This document shows, piece after piece, positions 1 to 6,672 of a DNA stretch of 14,828 bases. A model generated the notes under the pieces. It ran no database searches. It saw only the letters and a list, made by a program, of their open reading frames with translations, and was not told the origin of the DNA. Location: assembly GCA_964437215.1 (NCBI GenBank), contig CAYTFZ010000066.1:1-14828 (forward strand), given 5' to 3'. Each line of letters opens with the position of its first letter. Position 1 is the first letter of the stretch. The stretch comes from JAAYAN01 sp964437215. Its GTDB lineage: Bacteria; Bacteroidota; Ignavibacteria; Ignavibacteriales; Melioribacteraceae. Position numbers and translations under genes: made by a program.

Positions 1-663
1 ACAGATGCTTCACGATTTATATCCGAAAGTTATTCAGGCGAGGAAATGTTCGGATTCAGAGGCGATGTAAGCGACAAAGTAACCATGGGGCAGGATGGGA
101 AAATCTGCCGGATATCAGTATCTGTTCAAAAACAACGATTAAAATTGTACTTTAATCAGCGGAAAATATTTGATATAGTTAAATGCGTACCTCCAGGAGA
201 TATGGATTTAATCAGATTCAGCACTTGGAGTTTTGGAGACGATCCTGATGCATACCAGCTTTTAATTTCAAATATCCGTGTAGCAGTTGGTAAAGCAGAT
301 TTGCGAAACAAATTATTTAAAGAAGGGAAATATGTTACCCGCGGAATTTTATTCGATGTTAATTCCGATAAGATTAAACCTGAATCTTATGGCACAATAA
401 AAGAAATTGCAGATGCCATAAAAGCTAATGCCGGCACAAAAATTAAAATTGTCGGACATACAGATAGCGACGGATCAGATGCTTCAAATCTCGATCTTTC
501 GAAACGCAGAGCTGCGTCAGTAAAAAATGCTCTGGTAAAGGAATTCGGAATTGACGGAAATTCTCTTCAGACTGACGGAAAAGGAGAAACCGAACCTGTT
601 TCGGATAATAAAACAAGCGCAGGGAAAGCAAACAACCGCCGTGTTGAATTTATAAAAATGTAA
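1..663 (+). CDS. OmpA-family peptidoglycan-binding envelope protein (5' end outside window)
   Basis: The frame is open from base 1, so the gene starts upstream and the internal ATG at 46 is probably not the true start; 220 residues are visible. The last ~105 residues form an OmpA-like domain: GILFDVNSDKI opens it, followed by GHTD, an N-x-LSKRRA segment (the Asp/Arg-bearing region that contacts diaminopimelate in this family) and a closing NNRRVEFIKM. Such domains hold the outer membrane or a lipoprotein to peptidoglycan in the periplasm. The preceding ~110 residues (VSVQKQRLKLYFNQRKIFD, then ISNIRVAVG) look like the beta-rich, LamG-like module that often precedes OmpA domains in Bacteroidota; that assignment is by resemblance only. 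No signal peptide can be seen because the N-terminus is missing. A strong hairpin follows the stop codon, so transcription probably ends here. Confidence 0.88.
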   Translation, partial: TDASRFISESYSGEEMFGFRGDVSDKVTMGQDGKICRISVSVQKQRLKLYFNQRKIFDIVKCVPPGDMDLIRFSTWSFGDDPDAYQLLISNIRVAVGKADLRNKLFKEGKYVTRGILFDVNSDKIKPESYGTIKEIADAIKANAGTKIKIVGHTDSDGSDASNLDLSKRRAASVKNALVKEFGIDGNSLQTDGKGETEPVSDNKTSAGKANNRRVEFIKM

Positions 664-670
664 TTTTACT

Positions 671-697
671 GAAAGGGATTCAATCTGAATCCCTTTC
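671..697 (+). terminator. Hairpin terminator after the OmpA-family gene
   Basis: A perfect 12-base inverted repeat (GAAAGGGATTCA and its complement) with a 3-base loop starts 7 bases after the stop codon. Only a short pyrimidine stretch follows, with no long T-tract, so termination is inferred from the stem and its position between two transcription units. Confidence 0.65.
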
Positions 698-735
698 CTT
701 GCAAATCCCTTTAATTTATCCTCAAAATATTTTCT

Positions 736-743
736 TATATTTG
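736..743 (+). promoter_or_regulatory. Candidate -7 promoter box for the mlaF-like/radA pair
   Basis: TATATTTG matches the Bacteroidota -7 consensus TAnnTTTG. It lies 32 bases before the ATG at 776 and after the upstream hairpin. I see no convincing TTG -33 element at the usual distance, so this is a partial match only. Confidence 0.4.
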
Positions 744-775
744 AACTTAAAAAAAGTCCGCCAACAGGTTTAAAA

Positions 776-1507
776 ATGATTGAAATTTCTGGCTTGCACA
801 AAAGTTTTGGCAGCAAAAAAGTTCTTAACGGAGTTGATTTAACAATTAATAAGGGCGAATGCCTTGCAATAATAGGGCGAAGCGGATGCGGCAAGAGCGT
901 TATGCTTAAGCACATTGTAGGACTCCTTTCTCCTGATAAAGGCACTGTGCGGGTTGAAGGAGAAATTATCCAAGAATTGAACATAACTGACCTATACAGA
1001 ATAAGGCGTAAATTCGGCTTTCTGTTTCAGGGAGCTGCCTTGTTCGATTCAATGACAGTCGGAGAAAATGTTGCACTGCCTCTTGTAGAAAATGATTATA
1101 ATTATCCCGAGGCAAAACTTAAAAAGATTATTGCCGAAAAATTATCACTTGTGGGCTTGAAAGACATTGAAAACCTTAAACCTTCGGAATTATCCGGAGG
1201 AATGAAAAAGCGAGTGGGGCTTGCCCGCGCTTTGGCAACTGAGCCGGAATATATTTTATATGATGAACCTACAACCGGACTCGATCCCATTATGTCCGAT
1301 TCGATTGATGATCTGATTAAAGAACTTAATGATAAACTTGATGTAACTTCAATAATAATCACTCACGATATGTTCAGCGTAAAAAACGTTGCCGATAAAG
1401 TTGCAATGGTAAATGAAGGCAGAATATATTTTACCGGCACACCCGATGAGCTTTTAAACAGCAGCGATAAAATAATTCAGGATTTTATTAAAAGAACAGA
1501 ACTTTAA
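776..1507 (+). CDS. ABC transporter ATP-binding protein, MlaF/Ttg2A type
   Basis: This is a complete 243-residue ABC ATPase: Walker A GRSGCGKS at residues 34-41, Q-loop FLFQGAALFDSM with Gln85, signature LSGGMKKR at 139-146, Walker B YILYDEP ending at 165, and H-loop His197. The SGGMKKRVGLARAL signature and the FQGAALFDSM Q-loop are typical of MlaF-like ATPases, which drive retrograde phospholipid transport between outer and inner membranes from the cytoplasmic face. The partner permease (MlaE) and MCE-domain protein (MlaD) usually lie next to it but are not in this window. Upstream is an OmpA-family gene with its own terminator; downstream, the stop overlaps the radA start by one base (TAATG), which implies translational coupling. 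The ATPase assignment is secure. The Mla role rests on motif similarity. Confidence 0.87.
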   Translation: MIEISGLHKSFGSKKVLNGVDLTINKGECLAIIGRSGCGKSVMLKHIVGLLSPDKGTVRVEGEIIQELNITDLYRIRRKFGFLFQGAALFDSMTVGENVALPLVENDYNYPEAKLKKIIAEKLSLVGLKDIENLKPSELSGGMKKRVGLARALATEPEYILYDEPTTGLDPIMSDSIDDLIKELNDKLDVTSIIITHDMFSVKNVADKVAMVNEGRIYFTGTPDELLNSSDKIIQDFIKRTEL

Positions 1508-2856
1508 TGGCTAAAACAAGAACCAAATTTATATGTTCAAGCTGCGGATTCGAATCTCCTAAATGGCTGGGCAAGTGTCCTTCCTGCGGCGAATGGAACA
1601 CCTTTTCGGAAGAAATTGAAGAAAGATCAAACTCCGGTAAGGTAATTGCAAAAAAAGAATTCAGCATAGTAAAATTAAACACTATTGGCAGCGAAACCGA
1701 AAAAAGATTTTCAACAAACATACCTGAATTTGACAGGGTTCTTGGCGGAGGAATTCTTCCCGGCTCAGTAATTCTTCTTGGAGGCGATCCGGGAATTGGG
1801 AAATCGACTCTTGTTATGCAGGCAGCGGCAAAAATAAGCGGAAATGTGCTTTATGTTACAGGGGAAGAATCGATAAAACAAATAGCTCAGCGAGCTAACC
1901 GTTTGAAAGTGGATGCAGGAAAAATATCTGCTTTAGCGGAAACTGATATCAATACTATTATTACAGCGGCAAAGCAGAGCAAGACAGAAATTTTAATTAT
2001 TGATTCAATTCAAACAATGTTCGATCCGAAGCTGGATAATGCCCCCGGCACAGTAACACAAATACGCGAATGTACGGCAGAGTTGATGAATCACGCAAAA
2101 GCCGAAAATTACTCGGTGATAATAGTCGGGCATGTTACAAAAGATGGAATTATAGCCGGACCTAAAGTGCTTGAACATATAGTTGATACTGTTCTTCAGT
2201 TTGAAGGAGAAAAAAATCATTCATTCAGGATTTTACGCGCGCAAAAAAACAGGTTCGGAAGCACAAACGAAATCGGCATTTTTGAAATGCACGATACCGG
2301 ACTTACAGAAGTAAAAAACCCGAGCGAGGTTTTCCTTAATTCACAAAGCAGAACATCAACAGGTTCGGTTATAACTGCAAGCATGGAAGGAAGCCGTCCG
2401 GTGCTTTTTGAAGTTCAGGCTCTTGTAACTCCTTCTAATTTTGGAAATCCGCAGAGAGTAGCTACCGGATTTGATTACCGGCGGTTATCAATATTGTTAG
2501 CTGTTCTAGAAAAACGTGCAGGCTTAAGATTATCTGCCGCAAATGTTTACTTAAATATGGCAGGAGGAATTCGTATTGACGAACCAGCTGTTGATATTGC
2601 TGTGTGTATTAGCATAGCCTCAAGTTTAAAAGATGCCGAAGTAAAAAAAGATATTGTTGCAGTAGGAGAAGTCGGTTTAGGCGGTGAAATCAGAAGCATT
2701 TCCAACATCGAAAAGCGCATTCAGGAAGCGGAAAAATTAGGACTTTCCGAGATTATTGTCCCTGCTTCTTCAGTAAAAAATATGAAACTGAACTCCAAAA
2801 TAAAATTAACAGCAGTAAAATCGATAGAAGAAGCTTTGGCAGAGGTATTTAAATAA
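1507..2856 (+). CDS. radA: DNA repair protein RadA (Sms)
   Basis: RadA is a DnaB-like, RecA-fold ATPase that promotes branch migration and processing of recombination intermediates. The 449 residues are close to the family's usual ~455-460. An N-terminal C4 zinc finger has Cys10, Cys13, Cys24 and Cys27 around the SPKWLGKCPSC sequence typical of RadA. Walker A GGDPGIGKST is at residues 92-101, Walker B is within ILIIDSIQTMF, and the RadA-specific KNRFG motif is at 247-251. The C-terminal third (VALTPS-like QALVTPSNFGNPQR onward) is the Lon-protease-like domain, ending in the conserved VGLGGEIR and IIVPASS stretches. The ATG overlaps the stop of the ABC ATPase by one base, so the two are almost certainly cotranscribed, although no functional link between them is known to me. 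A hairpin follows directly after the stop. Confidence 0.97.
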   Translation: MAKTRTKFICSSCGFESPKWLGKCPSCGEWNTFSEEIEERSNSGKVIAKKEFSIVKLNTIGSETEKRFSTNIPEFDRVLGGGILPGSVILLGGDPGIGKSTLVMQAAAKISGNVLYVTGEESIKQIAQRANRLKVDAGKISALAETDINTIITAAKQSKTEILIIDSIQTMFDPKLDNAPGTVTQIRECTAELMNHAKAENYSVIIVGHVTKDGIIAGPKVLEHIVDTVLQFEGEKNHSFRILRAQKNRFGSTNEIGIFEMHDTGLTEVKNPSEVFLNSQSRTSTGSVITASMEGSRPVLFEVQALVTPSNFGNPQRVATGFDYRRLSILLAVLEKRAGLRLSAANVYLNMAGGIRIDEPAVDIAVCISIASSLKDAEVKKDIVAVGEVGLGGEIRSISNIEKRIQEAEKLGLSEIIVPASSVKNMKLNSKIKLTAVKSIEEALAEVFK

Positions 2857-2858
2857 AA

Positions 2859-2887
2859 CCGCCTTTCGGAATGGCTCCAAAAGGCGG
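2859..2887. terminator. Bidirectional terminator between convergent genes
   Basis: An 8-base inverted repeat (CCGCCTTT / AAAGGCGG) is extended by one mismatch and a 3-base inner helix around a 5-base loop. It occupies the 38-base space between the end of radA (plus strand) and the end of the zinc-ribbon gene (minus strand). T-rich sequence follows on both strands (TTTTATTT on minus, ATTATTTTTT further out on plus), so it can serve both transcripts. Confidence 0.8.
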
Positions 2888-2894
2888 ATGAAAA

Positions 2895-3626
2895 TTATTT
2901 TTTCGATTCAACTTGTTCAGCAAGTTCTGCTGAAATAAGAATTCTTCCGCACGATTCGCAAGTGAAAATTCTCTTATTTTGTTTAATTTCTATCTGGCGC
3001 TGGGCAGGTACCACGTTATGGCAGCCTGAACAAGCAGATCTGATTACAGCTGCAATCGCCTGTCCGTTTTTTGCTTTCCGGATACGCATATAATTGTTAT
3101 AATCAGGTTTTTTAATGCTTTCGGTAATTTTGTCGCGTTTGGCTTTTATTTTTTCTTCTTCCTGCTCGTTGGTTTTAATAATCTTTTCAAGATCTTCTTG
3201 CTTAATTTCCATATCCAGTGTAAGTTTTTCAACCTGCGGGGCAACTTCATTTATTTCGTTGTCGGTTCTCTGGATAAGTTCATCCAAAGCTTTGTTATCG
3301 GCATTTAATTTCTCAATATCTACTTCGCTGTGGTCAATCTCTTTAGTAAGGGCATCATATTCTTTGTTATTTCTTACCTGGTAAAGCTGGGCTTTGAATT
3401 TTGTTAGATTCTGATTAAGCCTTTCAATTTCTTCTTCGTTGGCTTTAATCTTTTCCATCGATTCATTCTTAATTTCTTTTTTCGATTCCAACTGATCAGA
3501 AATATCTTTTATCTGGTTTTTCAAACCTTCAACTGCAAGGGGAAGGTCGCCCCGTAATTCTTCAAGTTCATCAAGCTGACTGTCTAACAGCTGTAACTCG
3601 TACAAAACACTTAATCGTGTAATCAA
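2895..3626 (-). CDS. Coiled-coil protein with C4 zinc ribbon (DUF164/CdsZ-like)
   Basis: The 243-residue protein has two parts. Residues ~10-170 are a long, highly charged Glu/Lys-rich coiled coil. The C-terminus carries a zinc ribbon with Cys199-x2-Cys202 and Cys223-x2-Cys226 inside a CSGCHNVVPAQRQIEI context. This is the architecture of the DUF164 family, which includes Helicobacter HP0958 (FlgZ, a sigma-54 and flagellar mRNA partner) and chlamydial CdsZ; its role outside those bacteria is unclear. The start is a TTG at 3626-3624, supported by an AAGGAG Shine-Dalgarno (3641-3636) nine bases upstream, the clearest ribosome site in the window. That site overlaps the stop codon of the preceding nif3-like gene, so the two are likely coupled in translation. 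Family assignment is good; cellular function is unknown. Confidence 0.88.
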   Translation of the reverse strand: MITRLSVLYELQLLDSQLDELEELRGDLPLAVEGLKNQIKDISDQLESKKEIKNESMEKIKANEEEIERLNQNLTKFKAQLYQVRNNKEYDALTKEIDHSEVDIEKLNADNKALDELIQRTDNEINEVAPQVEKLTLDMEIKQEDLEKIIKTNEQEEEKIKAKRDKITESIKKPDYNNYMRIRKAKNGQAIAAVIRSACSGCHNVVPAQRQIEIKQNKRIFTCESCGRILISAELAEQVESKK

Positions 3627-3635
3627 TTTATATAT

Positions 3636-3641
3636 CTCCTT
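3636..3641 (-). promoter_or_regulatory. Shine-Dalgarno site that fixes a TTG start
   Basis: AAGGAG on the minus strand lies nine bases before the TTG start of the zinc-ribbon gene and shares bases with the TAA of the nif3-like gene (3642-3640). A terminating ribosome would sit on this site, which supports reinitiation at the TTG. Confidence 0.75.
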
Positions 3642-4755
3642 AATTATTATAAAATTTCACTGGATTGGTGCATCCTGAGTACTTATGAACTCTGATTTTT
3701 GAATCAGTTTTAATCAGATATTCTTCAAAATATCTTTGCAAAGCATTCAAAGCAAAAATTTCTGTTTCATAATGACCGGCATCTATAAGTAATATTTTTT
3801 CGAAAGCATCGTGAAAAGTATGATACTTTATATCGGCAGTAATAAAAGCATCGGCGTGGCATCTTATTGCCGAATTGAGCAGATCGGAACCGCTGCCGCC
3901 GCAAACCGCAACAGACTTTATTTCAGGTTTATTTCCGGGAGTGTATTTAAGGTTTTTAACGGAAATTTTTTCGGATACCAGCTTAATAAATTCATTTTCC
4001 GATAAAGGTTCCGGTAACAAACCGATTGCTCCCATTCCGTAATTTGAAGATTTGTTATTCAAAGAAATTACATCGTAGGCAGGTTCTTCATACGGATGTG
4101 CTTTAATCATACTTTTTAACACATTATTTAAATCCCATTGATGAACAAGAACTTCCAGTTTTATTTCCCCTGTTTTTTCAAAATTTTGTTTAATCCCAAT
4201 TTGAGGATTGCTATCGGGTGAACCTAAAAAAGTACCGGTGCCTTTTGTGTTAAAGCTGCATTTAGAATATTCTCCAATAATTCCTGCTCGGGCAGAAAAC
4301 ATTGCTTCCGAAACAGACTCGAGATTTTCTTCTGGAACAAAAACAATTATTTTTAAAAGTTTTCCATCAATATTTTCTAAGAATTTTATTTGACTGAGTC
4401 CTAAAGTCTTTGCAAGCTCGTAACTGACTCCGCCTTTTGAAAAATCGAGACTTGTATGACTGGAATAAAGAGTAATGTTATTTTTTATAAGCTGTTCAAT
4501 CAACTGGGAAAGTTTGTCGGTTTGAAAATTAAGATTTTTTATTGGTCTGAATATAAGCGGGTGGTGTGTTATAATAAGATTGCAATTTTTTTGAATTGCT
4601 TCTGACAAGGCTTCGGGTGTGAGCTCAAGGCAGAGGAAAATACTTTTTAAGGCATCCTCTGTATTTCCTGTTTGCAGCCCGGAATTGTCTTTTTCCCACG
4701 ATACTCCTGGCGGCGCCCAGCACTCAAGATATTTAATTAGTTCTCCTATTCTCAT
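3640..4755 (-). CDS. Nif3-like dinuclear metal centre protein (YqfO/GTP cyclohydrolase I type 2 homolog)
   Basis: The 371 residues match the long, YqfO-like form of the Nif3 family. Metal-ligand motifs are all present: THHPLIF (His64, His65), SSHTSLDF (Asp104) and GHYETE (His328, Glu332), with the conserved ADIKYHTFHDA stretch before the last. Between them, residues ~135-232 form the PII/CutA-like insert seen in YqfO (KIIVFVPEENLESV through AHPYEEPAYDV). Family members bind two metal ions, and some have reported GTP cyclohydrolase or other hydrolase activity, but the physiological substrate is not settled. The gene begins at an ATG with no clear Shine-Dalgarno; a terminator-like hairpin and T8 tract end three bases before that ATG. 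It is followed 13 bases later by the zinc-ribbon gene, whose Shine-Dalgarno overlaps this stop codon. Confidence 0.92.
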   Translation of the reverse strand: MRIGELIKYLECWAPPGVSWEKDNSGLQTGNTEDALKSIFLCLELTPEALSEAIQKNCNLIITHHPLIFRPIKNLNFQTDKLSQLIEQLIKNNITLYSSHTSLDFSKGGVSYELAKTLGLSQIKFLENIDGKLLKIIVFVPEENLESVSEAMFSARAGIIGEYSKCSFNTKGTGTFLGSPDSNPQIGIKQNFEKTGEIKLEVLVHQWDLNNVLKSMIKAHPYEEPAYDVISLNNKSSNYGMGAIGLLPEPLSENEFIKLVSEKISVKNLKYTPGNKPEIKSVAVCGGSGSDLLNSAIRCHADAFITADIKYHTFHDAFEKILLIDAGHYETEIFALNALQRYFEEYLIKTDSKIRVHKYSGCTNPVKFYNN

Positions 4756-4762
4756 AACAAAA

Positions 4763-4793
4763 AAAATGCACCCCTTTTTTAGAAGTGCATTTT
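4763..4793 (-). terminator. Hairpin plus T8 tract directly before the nif3-like start codon
   Basis: On the minus strand, AAAATGCAC (4793-4785) pairs with GTGCATTTT (4771-4763) across a 13-base loop, and eight T residues run from 4766 to 4759. The ATG of the nif3-like gene follows three bases later. It may be the late terminator of ispG, 170 bases after that stop, or an attenuator in the nif3-like leader. Either way, transcripts ending here would lack the downstream gene. Confidence 0.65.
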
Positions 4794-4869
4794 AATAAAT
4801 CTTTCGTAATCCCTGTTACGTTTATTTTCAGTATAAAATTTTTCTTTTCGTATTTCATATTGTAAGGAA

Positions 4870-4900
4870 CAAATATAAAATTTATCTTTGATAATTACAA
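4870..4900 (-). promoter_or_regulatory. Candidate Bacteroidota-type promoter for the nif3-like operon
   Basis: On the minus strand a TTG (4900-4898) is followed, after 20 bases, by TATATTTG (4877-4870), a full match to the -33/-7 layout of this phylum. Transcription would begin near 4863, giving a leader of about 105 bases before the nif3-like ATG. The leader contains a small CGTAA/TTACG hairpin (4820-4805) and then the terminator-like hairpin. The rest of 4794-4964 is AT-rich and shows no convincing gene. Confidence 0.55.
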
Positions 4901-4964
4901 CAGCTTTAATTTAAATTCTTAAAATTCCTAAATTATTTATAAAATCTAATAAATATTCAAAATA

Positions 4965-5744
4965 TTAAACGGGATCTACCCATAAATTATCTTCTTTTAT
5001 TAAATTTATTAATTCGTCTACAGCCATAACAGATTGCACGTTTCTTTTTACTACTTCTTTTCCGCGGTAAAGCGTAATTTTGTCAATTCCGCTGCCGACA
5101 TATCCGTAATCTGCATCTGCCATTTCCCCTGGCCCGTTTACAATACAACCCATAATACCAATTTTTATGCCCTTTAAATGTCCCGTAACTTTTCGGATTT
5201 TTGCAGTTACTTCTACAAGATCGAACAAAGTTCTTCCGCAGGAAGGGCAGGCAATATACTCTGTTTTCGAAATCCGAACGCGCGCAGCCTGAAGTATTCC
5301 AAAAAGAGTTCTGTTTACCAATCCGGGATTATGTAAATCAGTATCAGCCCAAACACCATCGCCGAAACCATCGGTTAGCAATGCGCCAAAATCGGTGGAA
5401 GAGTATAGCTGAAAGTTTTCGGGAGAAATGTTTTTATAGGTTCTTTTTATAATTACAGGATTTTTAATCTGGTTCTTCAAGAAGTTCAATAAAACGAGTC
5501 GCTGTTCAGCCATTCCGTGGGAATTTTCAGTTTCAAGCACAAACACGATTGAATCTTCGTTTGCAATTTTCAGAAAATCATCAGTTAAAACATCTTTAAT
5601 CGATATTTTAATAAAATTCAGGAAAGGTGATTTTTTAGCGGTAACAAGAAACTCGCTTAGACTAAAAATCGGGAAACCTTTTCCATTATTTTCCTTTGAA
5701 GACCAAGCAGTATAATCGTAAACAATTTTTAACGAAGTCGGCGG
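4965..5744 (-). CDS. ispG: IspG (GcpE), C-terminal part, 5' side lost in the assembly gap
   Basis: IspG, 4-hydroxy-3-methylbut-2-enyl diphosphate synthase, makes HMBPP from MEcPP in the MEP isoprenoid pathway using a [4Fe-4S] cluster. The frame is open from the gap edge at 5744 to the stop, 259 residues. The GTG at 5546 lies mid-frame and is not a real start. The cluster domain is intact: YIACPSCGRTLFDL provides two Cys (codons at 5249-5247 and 5240-5238), GCIVNGPGEMADADYG provides the third Cys (5147-5145), and Glu (5126-5124) is the usual fourth ligand. The ~155 residues before it (from PPTSLKIVYDY, through ETENSHGMAEQR) match the extra middle domain of large IspG forms found in Bacteroidota, Chlorobi and plants. 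This piece belongs with the N-terminal piece across the gap as one gene. Confidence 0.93.
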   Translation of the reverse strand, partial: PPTSLKIVYDYTAWSSKENNGKGFPIFSLSEFLVTAKKSPFLNFIKISIKDVLTDDFLKIANEDSIVFVLETENSHGMAEQRLVLLNFLKNQIKNPVIIKRTYKNISPENFQLYSSTDFGALLTDGFGDGVWADTDLHNPGLVNRTLFGILQAARVRISKTEYIACPSCGRTLFDLVEVTAKIRKVTGHLKGIKIGIMGCIVNGPGEMADADYGYVGSGIDKITLYRGKEVVKRNVQSVMAVDELINLIKEDNLWVDPV

Positions 5745-5844
5745 NNNNNNNNNNNNNNNNNNNNNNNNNNNNNNNNNNNNNNNNNNNNNNNNNNNNNNNN
5801 NNNNNNNNNNNNNNNNNNNNNNNNNNNNNNNNNNNNNNNNNNNN
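5745..5844. other. Assembly gap (100 N)
   Basis: A run of exactly 100 N is the conventional placeholder for a scaffold gap of unknown size. It falls within ispG. The correct reading frame of the left piece differs from the one obtained by translating through the N run, so the real gap length is not 100 modulo 3. Confidence 0.97.
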
Positions 5845-6522
5845 TAATCTATATGCCTGAATCATAATTCTCGTGTTGCTGGCTTTCATCGAAAATACAA
5901 GCTCGTGATAATTTAAATCGCGGCAAATTCTTGCAAATTCCAGCGCCGATTCAACCATTCCTTCGGGGGTATCGCCGTATCTGCTCATAATTCTGTCGGA
6001 AAGCGATCCGTGATTTGTGCCGATACGCATTGCTGTCCCGTATTCTTTGCAGATTTTCACAAGCGGCGAAAACCTTTCGCGAATCCGCTCGATTTCTTCT
6101 AAATATTCTGAATCGGTATATTCAATCTTTTGAAATTTCTTTTTATCAACATAGTTTCCGGGATTAACTCTTACTTTCTCGATTATACGTGCCGCTGTTT
6201 CGGCAGCATTTGGCGTGAAATGTATATCTGCAATTAACGGAACGCTATAGCCTCTTTTTCTTAATTCATCTTTTATATTTTTAAGATTTTCAGCTTCTTT
6301 GATGCTCGGGGCAGTTATTCTAACATATTCACAGCCGGATTCAACCATCCTGATTGTTTGCTCTGCTGTTGCGATTGTATCCATGGTGTCGGTTGTTGTC
6401 ATCGATTGAATTCTGATTGGATTATTGCCCCCCAACGGAATATCTCCAATTTTAACTTCACGCGAAATGAACCTTTTATATTCTGATAAATTTAAACAGT
6501 ATTTAAAATCATTATAATTCAT
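5845..6522 (-). CDS. ispG: IspG (GcpE), N-terminal TIM-barrel part, 3' side lost in the assembly gap
   Basis: The first 226 residues of IspG run from the ATG at 6522 to the gap. Recognisable family blocks are IGGNNPIRIQSMT-like DIPLGGNNPIRIQSMTTTDT, CEYVRITAPS, PLIADIHF, EKVRVNPGNY, RIGTNHGSLSDR and FSMKASNTRIMIQAYRL, the order seen in the TIM-barrel that binds the cyclic diphosphate substrate. The sequence stops just before the block that in other IspG proteins carries the GITEAG and GDTIRVSL motifs, so those are inside the gap. Frame reading beyond the gap to 5686 yields a spurious tail and should be ignored. The gene is divergent from dnaG; a -7-like box lies 33 bases upstream of the ATG. 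The N- and C-terminal pieces are almost certainly one intact gene. Confidence 0.94.
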
Positions 6523-6554
6523 ATAATATTGATATTGTTAATAAATTGATTATT

Positions 6555-6562
6555 CAAAATTA
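6555..6562 (-). promoter_or_regulatory. Candidate -7 promoter box for ispG
   Basis: Minus-strand TAATTTTG matches TAnnTTTG and lies 32 bases before the ispG ATG in the 150-base ispG/dnaG divergent region. No clear TTG -33 element is visible. I found no full TAnnTTTG match facing dnaG; the nearest is TATTTTAG at 6620-6627 with one mismatch. Confidence 0.4.
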
Positions 6563-6672
6563 AAACTTTTTATAAGAAATTGCTCGGTATTTTGTTACGG
6601 TTTATAATTAAATATTGTGTATTTTAGAATCAAATTTTTAAGTTACATTATAAGCTTACAGGTTATAAGTTG

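Noticed and set aside
4733..4858. A 41-codon minus-strand ORF starting MKYEKKNF in the nif3-like leader
   Set aside because: It reads through the terminator-like hairpin into the nif3-like gene, starts within a few bases of the predicted transcription start, has no Shine-Dalgarno and resembles no family I know. Probably chance.
5546..5546. GTG as a start codon for a separate 193-residue protein
   Set aside because: The frame is open and IspG-like all the way to the gap edge at 5744.
5686..5844. C-terminal tail of the ispG N-terminal ORF read through the N run
   Set aside because: The N count is a placeholder, so the frame beyond it is arbitrary. Another frame continues as proper IspG sequence.
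6670..6672. TTG start for dnaG
   Set aside because: An ATG follows immediately in frame and gives the usual DnaG N-terminus.
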